A stretch of DNA of 64,000 nucleotides, from the NCBI GenBank assembly GCA_963383645.1, contig OY726566.1, forward strand, positions 96,687,321 to 96,751,320. Reading direction: 5' to 3'. Positions 1 to 12,123 of the stretch are shown here, piece by piece (positions within the stretch are counted from its first letter, which is position 1; every line of letters begins with the position of its first letter). The position numbers and the translations under genes were made by a program. The notes beneath the pieces were generated by a model. The model worked only from the letters and a program-made list of their open reading frames with translations, did not search any database and was not told the origin of the DNA. The stretch is from Muscardinus avellanarius (lineage: Eukaryota > Chordata > Mammalia > Rodentia > Gliridae).

Positions 1-430
1 TAATTGTGGGAAGTATTTCTATCCCTTAATCAATCTCTGAAGGCCTGAACTAGCCAGAGGGGATTTTGCTATTTGCAATTTTTAAAAATTGACCTGTATT
101 CACTCTTCCTCTTATTATCAAATTCTGCTCTCAGCCAAATCTTTTTGTAACTGACAAAGGATGAAATAAATTCTCACTGCAATCTTTTTTTTCATTTCAA
201 TTCACACATGGATAACAATCCTGAAAATTAATGAGGCAAGGTCCTTTCTATCTCCAACAAGGTTATGAAATCTAATGGACTACAGATATCCTCTCCGTTG
301 GATTTTAAAAGCTTAATTTAATCCACTTAGAAAGCCAATAAGAACCTGTCCCTTCTTGGAATTGAACATCTCAGTCCTGAAAGGTCACCATGGACTGGGC
401 CAGACATGGGTTTATTTATTCAGCTTCTTT

Positions 431-651
431 TTTTTTTTTTTTTTTTTTTTGGTGGTACTGGGGGTGGAACCCAGAGACTTTCTACCTCCAGGCTATACTC
501 CCAGACCTTTTTTATATTTTATTTGGAAACAGGGTCTCACTAAGTTGCTGAGAGCCTCACTAAGTATCTGAGGCTGGCTTCGAACCTGTGCGATCCTCCT
601 GTCTCAGCCTCCCAAGCGCGGGGATTACAAGCGTACGCCACCACGCCCGAC
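431..651 (-). mobile_element. B1-dID-type SINE, full length
   Basis: On the minus strand it runs from a B1-like head near 651 (GC-rich, ending in the A/B-box type region) through an A-rich linker to an ID/tRNA-like half and a long poly-A tail (poly-T at 431-450 on plus). It is flanked by a 14-bp target-site duplication, TATTCAGCTTCTTT at 417-430 and TATTCAGCCTCTTT at 652-665, with one mismatch. These show L1-mediated insertion. The low divergence from other copies suggests a fairly recent insertion. Confidence 0.93.
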
Positions 652-665
652 TATTCAGCCTCTTT

Positions 666-2440
666 AATCTGCTGAATTAGGAGCAGAAGCCAAGAAATCA
701 CATTGGAAAGCAAAAAAAGATTCCTTACTTTGTTACTTTATTTTAGCTATTATTCTATTATTCGACAATATACTACTTGGTTGCTTTGGATGAAGCGAAG
801 GAGTAGGAAATCCCATTTGAAGAGCAGAAGAAAATGCCCATTTTAGAAGTATGAAAGCTCAGCCTTACGCTATGGAGCACAGCCAACATTTTCAGAAGAC
901 CACAGAATGCTCTAAATGACAATCCCAAGACAGACTTTCCAAAAGAGGATGGGCATTAAGTGCTCCATTAGCAAGCGCAGACTCAGCACTATCACGGCTA
1001 ATTATTCTTTTCTACATGTAGGACACTACATTGTTCATGTATCAGGTCACCTGGCAGAGGTGAACAGGAGGCACCAATGAGATCCCACAGTTAATGGACG
1101 GTAGACAAGCGTGACAATATTTATAGCACAACTCAATGCGTGCATTGTGAAGAAAAGAGATCTAAGAATAGACTGTCTCGGGAAAGCGGATAGGCTCAGA
1201 ATTCAAGGGAAATTATATGTCCGGAACGGCAGTGCACATTAAAGTTATTATCTGTCAGGTCTAAACTCATCCTTCTATGTGCTACTTCATGTTCCCCAAT
1301 TAATGATTTTAGATGTCGTTAACTATAATTTATGTTTATCCTCTCTGTTTAAAATGATTGGCAAAGTTTATTTTGTGGCTGTTCCTGACTGATGGAGAAA
1401 TCTGAAGTAGGCCTGAGGTCAGGGATCAGATGCTCAGAGCTGGCAGATTGGGACTGCAGTGGCTCTGTCCTTGGGCCTGAACACAGAGATGGGCTCCCTG
1501 CCAAAGGAAAACGGATGCAAATAATTATGCCCTGGAAGGGCATCGCTGCTGAACAAGTGCACACCTGTGGTTGATGGTGATAAAGTACCCACTGAAGACA
1601 GGGCCTCAAGGGCCCAGATGGCAGCCTGTCCTTGACCATGGCGGGGTCATTAGGGCCGCAAGGACAATGGCTGAGTACCTTCAATCAGTTGCAGAAAGAA
1701 GTGACAGGTTTTCACATCATAGAAAAGAACTGAGGTGGCAGCCCTAAAGGAATCTCATTTCTTTTAACCTCTGAGCCAAAACTGGTAAAAAAAAAAAAAA
1801 AGCACAATATGTAATTGAAGGTCTAGCAGAATTACAACCTATGTTGACGTCACCATTTCACTAGTTTTTTTTCATGTGTGTGTTTGGACACTGTTTGTGA
1901 AAGTGTTCCTAATGCTTAGAAAGGGCAGTTCTAGCTGGATTCAGAATAGATCCAAGGTCTTAAACCTTTGACTTCCTTTGAGTTTCTAATTCTCTTAATT
2001 TATCAATGTCAACTGGAAAAAAAAATGTAGTCTCCAGGTTCCCAGTGCGCACCACAGGGTAGAGAGTAGCAGGTTGAGTCTGGAGCTGAGAGATGGGCAT
2101 ATAGAATCCAGCACACTTGTGCACCTGAAGTATATCGATTACGAGAGGTGACATCATGCACTGCAAAAGCCCAGCTCAATGTTTAGTGACGTCATCTCTG
2201 CTTTCCGTTCTGCACGCATTTATTGGAAATAACATCATAGATTGGTAACCTAACTTGTATTTAAGCAGCAGCAACCTTCTATCAAATAAAACCATGTATA
2301 AAACTTAATATATAACATATATTGAAAAAGCTGCTCTGATTATAGCTGGTATCAAAGTGGGAGGACTTCCCCTCACCTGCTGTGTTTCCTCAAGGTACCT
2401 CTTCACATCCAGAGAAAAACATACCAAGGGCTGTGTCCAT
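666..2440. other. Single-copy AT-rich DNA with two CRE palindromes
   Basis: No gene or young repeat was recognised. A 15-A run lies at about 1788-1802. Two perfect TGACGTCA palindromes occur at 1845-1852 and 2187-2194. Open frames on both strands at 1349-1684 are short and overlap each other, with no recognisable domain, so I treat them as chance. Confidence 0.5.
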
Positions 2441-2520
2441 CTTTATTTGTATCACTTTAACTTTAATTATGATGTATAATGACATTGCACCAATAAAAGT
2501 ATTAAAAATGGAGTCAATAA
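2400..2520 (+). mobile_element. L1 3'-end fragment (old)
   Basis: The stretch ending ATGATGTATAATGACATTGCACCAATAAAAG matches, with divergence, the terminal L1 3' UTR at 54560-54615, which also runs through a GATGTATGA-type motif and CACCAATAAAA into A-rich DNA. A similar old fragment lies near 18735-18825. Only the 3' terminus is recognisable. Confidence 0.6.
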
Positions 2521-2525
2521 ACCTT

Positions 2526-3394
2526 TAAATGAAATAGTCTCTAATGGCTTTTCTAAAGGTACCTGATTCTGAGACTTCATGTTTAAAGCACCTGTTCTCA
2601 GATCCCTAGCAGCACCGTACCTGGGCATTTTTTTCTCTGAGGAACATCCTCAGGGCTCTGGACTCAAACTACCTCAGCTCAACTCGATCTCTTCTCCCTC
2701 TGCTGTGTAAAGGTGAAGCACAGTGCGTATCCCTGCTTCAATCTCACTGTGCAGTTTCCATTCTGAGGTCTTCCTCTACTAAGGGAATACCAATCTCATA
2801 AGAAAATCCCATTAAGAGGACGAACACGTATTCCTGAGAAATTCCAGGAGAGGTATTTCCCATGATTACATGTGTCAAATGGCACAACGGAAGGTAATTT
2901 TACAGACGCAGGCCGAGGTCATCTTTCATTAGTAACAGGAGCCTCCATCTTTCAAACAGGCTGCTTTAGAAATGACCAAGGTAAGTTACCAGAGGATCAT
3001 GAGGCCCCCAGTGAGAGCAGAGAGAGCTTTCTTTGCAGGAGAGAATGTCCAGGCATTTCGACAGGAACTAAGGAGGGGACCAAAGCCCTCCTGGGGAGAT
3101 TCGGGTTGCAGAAGGGGCTCCCTAAGCATTACCTTTCCTGCAAATTAGCCAGCTGCCAGATCTGGTGAACATCATAAATCTCTAAGAACAGGGCTGCACT
3201 CATGAGAGAACCCAGGTGTTTGACCATAGAAAGTGTTGAAATATGCAAGGCCAGCCCCGCTGGTGCCAAATGGGTCACAGCCACCCCTCTGTGCTCAAGT
3301 TTCCCAGGCCCCTTAGTGGAACGGCTCACAATTAACTGCTTTGTGTGTTCCCAAGGCCGGCCTCTCTGTTAGACATGGGGTTCCTCTCAGGTTG

Positions 3395-3439
<45 letters not shown>

Positions 3440-3794
3440 CCCCTCCCATCCTCCCTCTCATTTCTGCACAGCAATCTTAATCAGACATCAGAGGGCACAC
3501 CCGTCAACTCCATGTCTCCAAGGATGTCTGTGCGTCCATCACTGGGCCTGTCAGCCTTGATGAGAGGAGGCCTGGGGGTGCGGGGAGGATCTGGGGATGT
3601 GGATTCTGGCTCTGCTTCCCCTCCTCCTCTTCTTGCCTCCAGACATTCATCATTCTACTCTTCTCAGTCACAGATCGGAATACGATTCTTAGGTGTCTTC
3701 CCACTTTGCTTATGAGAGTTACGTTTGAGTATCAAGCATTTAATATTCACATCTAAGCACTAATTTTTAACTTATGTCCAATCACCTCCAGTAT
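2526..3794. other. Single-copy DNA with a (CT)n microsatellite
   Basis: No gene was recognised. A pure CT dinucleotide run occupies about 3397-3436, and open frames crossing it (for example 3341-3715) are serine/leucine artefacts of that run. The remainder looks like unique intergenic or intronic sequence. Confidence 0.5.
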
Positions 3795-3915
3795 GTGGTG
3801 CCAGGCATGGTGTTGCACGCCAATAATTACAGTAGTTGGGAGACTGATACAGGAAGATCACAGGTTTGAGGCCACCCTTAGCAACTTTGCAAGACTTTCT
3901 GCCACCTAGCAAGAC
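3795..3915 (+). mobile_element. Diverged B1-like SINE fragment
   Basis: It has the SINE head order in diverged form: a GCCAGGCATGGTG-like start, a 'GGGAGACTGATACAGGAAGATCACAGG' type core and a 'CTTAGCAACTT' segment. The right, ID-like half is not recognisable, so this is a truncated or old copy. Confidence 0.7.
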
Positions 3916-6900
3916 CAGGATCAATTCAGTCGTTTACCTGCCTCGTGAACGAGGTTTTAGTTCAACAAAAAGTGAAGTCTTTCCAAGGTTAGCCTTTGCC
4001 CCCTTCGGTCTACTCTCAGGAAGGTTAAGTCTCCAAAGAAGGAATTGCTGGAATATCCGAAACTCGAAGATTCTTTGGGGAGTATTTGCTAAAACTCAAC
4101 ATTGAATTGAGGCACATGGGGGTCTGAAAATAAACATCTTTCTGCAATTTTTCCAAGACCACAGTGCAGTCTTCCCTTTCAGCTCACAGATTTGTTGTTT
4201 GTTTTGTTTGTTTGTTTTGTTTTCTATTTGGCTGTTCAGTTGCCTCTGTAGTCATTGAAATGGAAAACCTAGTATTTCTCCCCCGTGGAGTTTTGTTTTC
4301 CATTTTTATCAGAATCTGACTGAATCTTAAACCATCTCATGGTGTCTACAAATGTTATTCATAGTTGTGCAGATGAGGATAAGGACAAACTGCCAAGAAA
4401 GACCCAGGGACTCTGGGGCTGGGTCCTTTGATACAGCAGGCCAGGCACACTGCCTACCCTGCAGCTTCACAGGACTTTGCAAGGACACATCGCCCTATGC
4501 TTTTCTGCATTTAAGTAGCTGACCACGTGACTTGCAAGGGTCAAAGCGAATGTTAAGTAGTCTAGGTGACTTTTCCAGTCTGCCTTCCTGGTACACCCTA
4601 CTCCAGACACACACCACACGTGCCCACAACACCTGAGTGTGCCCACAACACCTGAAAAGGCAGAAAACAAACGCTCCCTTTGTTTTTGAGCTGAACAAAA
4701 TCCCCCTTTACAATTTGTATGTGCTAAAAATATGCTTGATCACTTAAAAGGCATAATACATGCATTTGTATTTAAACAAGCACTGAACAGCTTCATTGTT
4801 ACTATTATTTTTCTAGGAGGAAATAAACCTTTCTTCTTCCTTTTTCTTCTCTTCTTTTACTATAATTCACTCGCCCACTCACATTCGCTCCATTCCCCTT
4901 CAGTTTACTCGGACTCCTTACTTACCTGACATCAAAAATAAGAGCCACAAGAGGGGTTATAAAATCTTGCTGGATGGCAGGACCTTTCAGTGCCAAATTA
5001 AAAGACAAAGACCATATTTTCTAACCATCCAATCGGCATCACTGCAATGATAACTAGATCATTTCACACTCCTAGAAAACGTAGCACGGCTGTTTTTTCT
5101 TTTAAGAGTCTCTTACCTGTCCTTGCATGAATAACATACACTGAACTGTATTTCTACCGAGATTAGGAACGCTTTAAGGGCATGTGAAGCTTAAAGTAAT
5201 TTCTGAGAGAGATAAAGAGGAGGAGAAAAGCCTGGATAGCACAAGAGAGCTAAGGCAGAACTTGGGAGTACTGTGGAAAATAATGTGACTCTGGACATTG
5301 AAGAGAGAAAAATACACCTTTCTATAACACCATGGGTGCTCCTCCCCCCCCCCCTTCAAGTTTGCAGTATGCACTTTGTGTTGATTTTCTGGCATTCACT
5401 TGTCAATTGAATTTCCATCCTAACAGCAGCTGCCATACACAGAGCAGCTCTCTGCCTTCTCTGGCCCTGCAGCTCGTGTCCGCCTGCCCCACAGGACACC
5501 TTGTTATTTACCTTTCACATATCCTCATGTGGCTGTTATTCTTCTTGCAGAGCTAGCTGGGATTGGGGGAGTACTCTGTGTTAGATTTTCTGACTTTATT
5601 TTTTGCAGACTCAAAGTGAGCTTTGAGCTGGACCCTACGCACCATGGATCTGTAATGAGTATTCGACAATGTGTTTTGTATCCACAGGTGTCCCATTCAG
5701 AACACTCGGGCTAATGGGCAGTTAAGGAAACAGCCCGACAGCTGTTAGGACTCCTTCCTATCGCCAACCTGTTTTCCTGCTCCGGGTGGCACTGAATTAG
5801 ATAATATATGTGCAGCTAAACAAGCAGAGACGCTCCAAGATCACTACCCGCTTTCTCCTCCAAACTGTAAGGGTTAATACCACTTAACAAACTCACTTAA
5901 GACTGGGCCGTATACCTATTTGCTTTGCAAGAATAAAATCCTTTAGAACAAACATGGCTTTAATATAGGTTTTAACATAAAACTTTTACATAGATTTCTC
6001 TTACAGTTCACGTTTCGTAGCCTAAAATGGTAATCCGATGTCTTCATACTCACAGGCTAGTAGCAAAACTAGTTAGTGGCTACATTTTTTTTGTCATCAA
6101 CAGTGTTTGTCATTGTTCTTAGGCAGCTGATGCCAAGAAATGTTCAATATACAGCATTGTAATTTCGCAATAGCAATGCTACTTTTGCTTGATATTGACT
6201 AAAGCTTGAGTGTCTTTTCTTTTCTAATTAACAATAGCACATGATTTCGTCTTGTCTCAACACTATTTAAAATGCATTTCTCAGCCAAGCGTTGACCACA
6301 GCCATTTGAACTTAAACATATGACTCTGGACCTAAGTATCTATGAACACCAAAAGGAAAATGTCGTTTAATGCTCCAATTACAGAAGAGAAAGTTATAGT
6401 ATTGAATTAAAGGTCTGTTTATAAATTAATTATTAGTGGATTTTCATTTGTTTTACATAAAATAGGCCTCAGGTGACAAGAATAATTAAACAATAGGTTT
6501 GCTATTAATACGTATTTAATTTTCATAACTAACAAAAGTGCAAAATTAGAAGTTTGGATGTGGTCTTTGTGTTAAAGAGTATAAGATATAACAGTTATTT
6601 TACTCCAGTCCAGGAGCAGAAATGCATTTGGTTGAAACTCAGGGGCCTTCCCGGATCCCTTTTCCTAGTCCCCCTCCTTCCCTCCCACAGGCATGGCCCC
6701 TGCTCATCTCATTACCCCCTTTATCTTCTTCATAACCCTCACTACTAACTTCAATTGTGTCTACATGTTTGCTTTTCATTTATTGAGAATGAAGGCAGAA
6801 CCTCTTCACTCTGGTGTTGTCTGGGATGAGAATATTATGTAGGCATCCCATAAATATTTGATGAATGGATAAATGAATAGATGTTTTCAGTTGGTGACCT

Positions 6901-6955
6901 GCGCTCTACTTGAAAAATGTAAAGCTTTTCTCGCCTAACTATATTTTTCAGGAGA
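3916..6955. other. Single-copy AT-rich DNA, no gene seen
   Basis: About 3 kb with no recognised gene or young transposon. It contains a (GTTT)n-like run at 4195-4222 and a C14 run at about 5341-5354. The part at 5870-6540 is especially AT-rich, with several TAATTA-type words. That could be conserved noncoding DNA but could equally be base composition. Confidence 0.45.
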
Positions 6956-6959
6956 GAAT

Positions 6960-7022
<63 letters not shown>

Positions 7023-7106
7023 TATATATACATACATACATATATGTATATGTATGTATATATACATATATATACATAAATGTATGTATATATATGTGTA
7101 TATATT

Positions 7107-7150
<44 letters not shown>
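6960..7150. repeat. Compound (CA)n/(TA)n/(GTAT)n microsatellite
   Basis: A CA run of about 15 units is followed by TA runs, mixed ATGTAT/ACATAT words and a long final (TA)n at about 7110-7144. All three open frames over it encode only Tyr/Ile/His/Val/Cys repeats and are artefacts. Confidence 0.97.
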
Positions 7151-7152
<2 letters not shown>

Positions 7153-7452
7153 TTACTTTGCACAGCAGTGTGGGACCATAGAAAATGATTATGGAACCTG
7201 AAGCCATGGAAAGCAACTTTCATATTCACTGGGAAAACTTTTGATTATCCTGTGAGGTTTGAAGGTTTTTGTCCAGTCATTAAAAACTCTCTTAATATTA
7301 TTTTAATGCATAAATAAATTAAAATAGAGTAAAATTAATATTTTAATATATTGTCAGGTAAAACATTAGAAATATTGAGATTTAAAATAGTTTAGTTGTA
7401 GTGAGGTTTTTTGTTTGTTTTGTAAACTATGTCTCAAGAGTATTTAAAACAG

Positions 7453-7453
<1 letters not shown>

Positions 7454-7497
<44 letters not shown>
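7454..7497. repeat. (GT)n microsatellite
   Basis: About 22 uninterrupted GT units. It directly abuts the poly-A side of the minus-strand SINE at 7498-7668, so it probably grew from that SINE's tail. Confidence 0.97.
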
Positions 7498-7500
<3 letters not shown>

Positions 7501-7668
7501 TGTATTTGGGATTAAAACCAGGAGCATTCTAACCCCCAATGCTTGCTTTCCATATCTTATTTTACAAATGGTCTCACTAGGTTGCTGAGAGCCTGCTAAG
7601 TTGCTGATCCTCCTGTCTCAGCCTCCCAAGTGCTGGGATCACAGCAGTGCTCCACCATGCCTGGCTGG
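7498..7668 (-). mobile_element. B1-dID SINE, diverged
   Basis: The minus-strand order is complete: ID-like half (GGGATTAAAACCAGGAGCATTC region), A-rich linker, then the B1 half with CCTCCTGTCTCAGCCTCCCA and a CACCATGCCTGGC end. The divergence is moderate and part of the linker is missing. Confidence 0.85.
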
Positions 7669-7669
7669 A

Positions 7670-8978
7670 ACAGTCTGCTTGCCTATTTTCATAGTACACG
7701 GTACAATACAAATGAGCATCTTTTCGATGCCTTGCCAAATTGCCATACACCCTTGTAGGCTCGGGTTAGCTTCCCATGTTTTATTCTTCCCTCTCCTGGT
7801 GGTGTAAAATAGATCCAAGAGCGCCATTAGTGGTTTTCTTGCCAGCATCGACTCCTCTGGGACAGCTTCCTCCTTTGTGTTAACCCCACTTGTGATGGTC
7901 ACAGTGACTAGTGCGTCTTTGCAGAGTGTGTTTGCCCAGTGGGAAGAGCCTCTCAAATGACAGAAGTGTCAACATCCTCCCCTTCAGATACTTCTCTAAC
8001 TCTGTCTCTCTTTGATCTGAATTTCACGCCCAGTGTTAAGTGACTACTCATTTCTTGCCTGTACTACTTTTGTTAGCCAATTCTCTCTTTGGATTACTTT
8101 TTTAACTGTACAAAAGAGACTTTTCATGAGTAAAAATATAATTATTGGCTTATTAGTCATCATGCATTGATAGGACATCGAAGTGCACACATATTAAGGC
8201 AGAAGCAAATGTTAACAGATTTAGGACTACCCTACAGCTGTCTAGCGTCAAATCTTTACTAGAGAGAACAAAATTGGTAATTAGCATTTCCTAACATATG
8301 CCCTAAATTGATAAAGACAAGTGAAAATGCCCACTGATTGAAACACAGGTTCAATTTTACTTTCCATTGTAGAGTTGAATCATTTTAAATTTATTTACTT
8401 TTAGTAGGTGGTGTCGAACATTATTCTTACTTGGCATTAAGTAGAACAGCTCAACTTTGTAAATATACACAAAAATCTGAATTTCCCATTAAATTATAAT
8501 TTCTTATAACAAATGCTTACTTTTATGAAATAAAAAATGTCTTGCAGGTTTATCAGTGGGAGACAAGGAGGCAACAAGCCTTGCACACTGCCCCTGAAGT
8601 CAAAAACAAATACACCATGGCGAATTACAGACAGATGATGAAAAAAGCAATGTGATTGGCCACCGACAGTAAGACACATCTGTCATTCATGTGCTGATTT
8701 GAGGACTGAGTATCTCACATTGAAATGTGGACCTTATGCAATTCTTTATGGCTGCTTTACTAAAAATGTGAACCATGTTGTGGAGGTCTGGTGTTAGTTA
8801 ATCCAACTGTGGTAAGTAACAGGCATGTGTATTGGAACCATGAAAACAGAGGACTGCCAGTAATTGAAAACTTCATTTCTTGGCCAAATTTCCATACGTT
8901 TAGGTATGGAAGAAGCTACTTTAGAAACCTGGAAAACTGGGTTTTTATCCTTGAAAGTCACATATTAAAAATAAAGAT
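7670..8978. other. Single-copy AT-rich DNA, no gene seen
   Basis: No recognisable repeat or gene. Short open frames at 7601-7956 overlap the SINE edge and lack any domain. Confidence 0.45.
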
Positions 8979-9166
8979 GAAGCCGGGCATTTTATAAAAA
9001 ATAAAGATGGCACATGCCTGTGATCCCAGTATTTGAGAGGATGAGACAGGAGGATTGTCGGTTCAAGACAAGCCTTAGCAACATAGTTGAAAATAGAGAG
9101 GCTGGGAGTGTATCTCAGAGGTAAAAGGCCCCGAGTAATAACTAAAATAAATAAATAAATAAATAT
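8979..9166 (+). mobile_element. B1-dID SINE, head interrupted
   Basis: The SINE head GCCGGGCATT is broken by a repeat of the flanking AAAATAAAGATG-like word before the body resumes at GGCACATGCCTGTGATCCC. The ID-like half is short and ends in (AAAT)n at about 9149-9166. Confidence 0.8.
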
Positions 9167-9296
9167 TCTTACTGCCTTTCTTTGGTCACAAACAGCAGGA
9201 ATCCTTTAGTCGTACCCACAGCATAGGTTGAGGGAAACAACTGTAATCATAGAGTTATATGCTTGCATTTCAAGACAGGATCAAGAGCCTTTAAAT

Positions 9297-9476
9297 CAGT
9301 GGTTCTCTAACTCTTTCCACATCTGAGAACCAGCCGGAGGGCTTGTTTAAAACACAGTTGGCTGGTTCCAACCTCAGAGCTTAGGGTGCTGAAAATCTGC
9401 ATTTCTCCAGAGTTCCTATGTAAAATTGCGACTGCAGATCTGGGAACCCGGCTTTCAGATTCACTGGCTTAGACAC
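9297..9476 (+). mobile_element. MER5A-like hAT-Charlie DNA transposon fossil
   Basis: It begins CAGTGGTTCTC and ends in a diverged inverted terminus (TTCACTG). The internal words GGAGGGCTTGTTTAAAACACAG and TCTGCATTTCT match the non-autonomous MER5A family of eutherian hAT-Charlie elements as I recall it. The length of about 180 bp agrees with that family. Confidence 0.75.
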
Positions 9477-9677
9477 AACCAGAGGGAATCTTAGGAGGAA
9501 GACATGAGAATCAGAGATCCTATGGTAAGACCAAAGGCCATGCATCAGAGAGTTTAAAGGGATCCCGGAGGTCTTTTAGTTAGGCCCTTGTTTCACAGTG
9601 CTATGGAAGCCGGAAATATGTAAACTAATTTCGCTCAAGTGGATGAGGCCATTGTCACTCTCCTTCTTGGAGAAGCC

Positions 9678-9842
9678 CTGGCTTAGTTTCCTCCATGCTC
9701 AGTATCTAATTTTTCTCTTCCATAGACAGGAAAATAATATTAAAACTGATCTCATAGAATTGCTTTGGGGATAAAATAAGATATACGAAAGCAATTTGCA
9801 AACACCTAAATAGTATCTGGTTGTTAGTTGTTACATTCGTTA
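9678..9842 (+). mobile_element. MIR-like ancient SINE remnant
   Basis: The order is MIR-like: a TTAGTTTCCTCC word, an ATAATATTAAAA stretch, then CTCATAGAATTGCTTTGGGGATAAAATAAG and a run equivalent to the MIR tail. It is heavily diverged. Confidence 0.5.
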
Positions 9843-10035
9843 AAGAAAAGCCTGAAGAGAGTATGAATTTCTTTTTTAAGTATCAAATGGGTCATCTACA
9901 GATAAAAAAAAAAAAGTTTTAGACATACTATAGTAGCAGAAACTACTGATTGGTCAAAGGAACTTCCTATCTAGCAGAAGCTTCCTGATCAGTCAGAAGA
10001 ACCAAGGAAAGCAGATCTTTAAAGACAGTCCCAAA

Positions 10036-10259
10036 GCCGGGCGTGGTGGCGCACAGTTGTAATCCCCGCACTTGGGAGGCTGAGAAAGGAGGATCGCACA
10101 GGTTCGAAGCCAGCCTCAGCTACTTAGTGAGGCTCTCAGCAACTTAGTGAGACCCTGTTTCCAAATAAAATAGAAAATAGGTCTGGGAATGTAGCCCGAA
10201 GGGAAAAAGCCTCTGGGTTCCATCCCCAGTGCCACAAAAAAAAAAAAAAAAAAAAAAAC
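10036..10259 (+). mobile_element. B1-dID SINE, full length
   Basis: The head GCCGGGCGTGGTGGCGCAC, the B1 core, the ID-like half and a poly-A tail of about 23 are all present. The flanks CAGTCCCAAA (10026-10035) and CAGTCCCGAAA (10260-10270) form a target-site duplication with one extra base. Confidence 0.93.
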
Positions 10260-10270
10260 CAGTCCCGAAA

Positions 10271-11005
10271 TGTTACCCTCTTTCTCCCCAAATGACCTAG
10301 TTCAGGAATCGCTGACTAAGCCCTTCCACCTGGAACCACATTAAACTCAACATCTCTTGAGTGAAGTGGCTTTCCTAGAAAATATCTTGTCTACTCTCTG
10401 TCCCCATGATATTTCCTCCCCCTTCTGACTCACAATTAAAGTGGAGATTGGAAACCGGACAATTTTGACTTCCTGAACTTTCTTTTAGCAAAGCTGAAAA
10501 AATAATTTTTAAGGAAGAAAAATAAAAATGATCTATTTACCCTCAACATTACCCTCACCACGAAGGAGGATCCCTGGAGTGGGATAAAGATAAATAGAGA
10601 AAAGGAAGGGAGTCTCTTCAGATCCCTGCAGAGCATGGGAGAAGGAGGTGCAGAGAGCCCAGTCAAAGAAACAACCAAAGCAGAAAGCATCCTCCCAGGA
10701 CAGGAGCCCTTTCAACCACCAACATAACAGACTGTTTTTACCCGTGATGGTAGCCCCCACGCTTCATATGTCTCCCATCTTTTAATCCATGTTTATTGTG
10801 CAATATCATTCTGGCTTAGACTATCGCTTGCATTGAGTTCCATGAGTAGCTACATTTTCCACCAACTGCAGAAGCAAGGACCATACTTGCCTAGCAGAAC
10901 ACCAATTATAGGGGCACAAGACAAGGAGCCGTTTCAGGGGAAGACCATATCTCAGTGTGGCTGTATCAGTGAGCATGTAAAAAAAAAAAAGGGGGGGGGG
11001 CTTTC
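10271..11005. other. Single-copy DNA, no gene seen
   Basis: Unique-looking sequence. An A run directly joined to a G run lies at about 10980-11000. Minus-strand open frames at 10436-10760 show no domain. Confidence 0.45.
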
Positions 11006-11180
11006 CAGAGCCAAGCATGGTGGTTACACCTATAATCCCCGTACTTGGGAGGCTGAGACAGGAAGATCCCAGTGCCAGATTAAAGACCAGTGCCAGTAAC
11101 TTCGGGAGAACCCAGGCAATAGAGGTATGGCAAGAGGTAGAATGCTCCTAGGTTCAATCCCCATTACAAAAAAAAAAAGT
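11006..11180 (+). mobile_element. B1-dID SINE, diverged
   Basis: The head 'AGCCAAGCATGGTGG', a GGGAGGCTGAGACAGGAAGATC core, a shortened ID-like half and an A12 tail are present. The middle is rearranged compared with other copies. Confidence 0.82.
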
Positions 11181-11493
11181 CTTCCTGATACACCTGTGTC
11201 CAGCTCATGCTGAGTTCCAAATACAATCTTCTCTCCCCACAGTTCTTCAGGCCTGGAACACTCTCCTCTTACCCCAAGTCGACCCTTCCTGCAGATTCCC
11301 CTTTCCATCCATGGAACTAGAATTGGTCCAACAATTTCAACATCACACTTTTGGCTTGCTCTTCATGCACCCACTTTCCTCAAGAAGCTAGACTCCAGAG
11401 AGTTTTTATTTTCCTTCATAGTGTCTTCAGAAAAGAACTTTGCTAACTACTACTACACTCAGGCATCAGCCCTTCCTCCCTCCCTTCCTTTTA

Positions 11494-11543
11494 CCTTCCT
11501 TCCTTCCTTCCTTCCTTCCTTCCTTCCTTCCTTCCTTCCTTCC
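11494..11543. repeat. (TTCC)n microsatellite
   Basis: About 12 tetranucleotide units, with imperfect CCTT-rich sequence just upstream from 11470. Confidence 0.95.
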
Positions 11544-11699
11544 ATTGCTTAAAGCATTTGGGCTAAAAGATCCATAGTCATGTAGGGAGGGATAATAATT
11601 TAATTAGTACATGAAAAAAATGGGGCAGAGAGTCACACCATTAAATCTACCTAGACTCAGACTTTATCTTTTATTTTCTTCCAACTTTTGAAAACAAGT

Positions 11700-11880
11700 C
11701 AGAAGATACCTCCTCCTGGAAGCTTCCCCTGCATCCACTTTCTGCTGCTATAGGTGTCTCTTCCATGAGCATGTTAGTACATATAGCCCACTGCACTGAC
11801 TGATTTGCTATTTATGGGCCTACCTGCTCCCTGTAGAAACTATGTCTTTTATGGTTTGAGGACAGAAACTGTATATATAT
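11700..11880 (+). mobile_element. L2 3'-end, left part
   Basis: It has the L2 3' signature: a CCTCCTGGAAGCTTCCCCTG-like start, then TTTGAGGACAGAAACTGT near the break. It resumes at about 12124-12215, after a microsatellite and a SINE, with a CCTGACGCATAACTTAGAGCCTGGCATG-like word and a TGAATGAATAAA-type end. Confidence 0.65.
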
Positions 11881-11886
11881 ATACAC

Positions 11887-11933
<47 letters not shown>
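11873..11933. repeat. (TA)n/(GT)n microsatellite
   Basis: A short TATA run is followed by about 20 GT units, adjoining the tail side of the SINE at 11934-12123. Confidence 0.95.
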
Positions 11934-11934
<1 letters not shown>

Positions 11935-12123
11935 TTTAGGTACTAGGGATTGTACCTCTAAGCTACATCTCCCTACCATCAGCTCTTTTAGTTTTTGATT
12001 TTACACACGGTATCACTAGGTTGTTGAGAGCCTCGCTAAAGTTGCTGAAGCTAGTCTCAGATCTGTGATCCTCCTTGTCTCAGTTTCCCAAGTACTGGGA
12101 TTACAGGCGTGCACCACCACATT
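11934..12123 (-). mobile_element. B1-dID SINE inserted in L2
   Basis: A complete minus-strand SINE: ID-like half, linker with TTTTACACACGGTATCACTAGG, and B1 half ending GGCGTGCACCACCAC. It separates the two parts of the L2 copy. Confidence 0.88.

Noticed and set aside
3341..3715. 124-residue open frame
   Set aside because: It is carried by a (CT)n run and has no domain.
5870..6540. TAATTA-rich stretch as a homeodomain enhancer
   Set aside because: AT-rich composition alone gives such words. Without conservation data I cannot support it.
6835..7229. Three open frames of about 100 residues
   Set aside because: They are translations of the CA/TA microsatellite.
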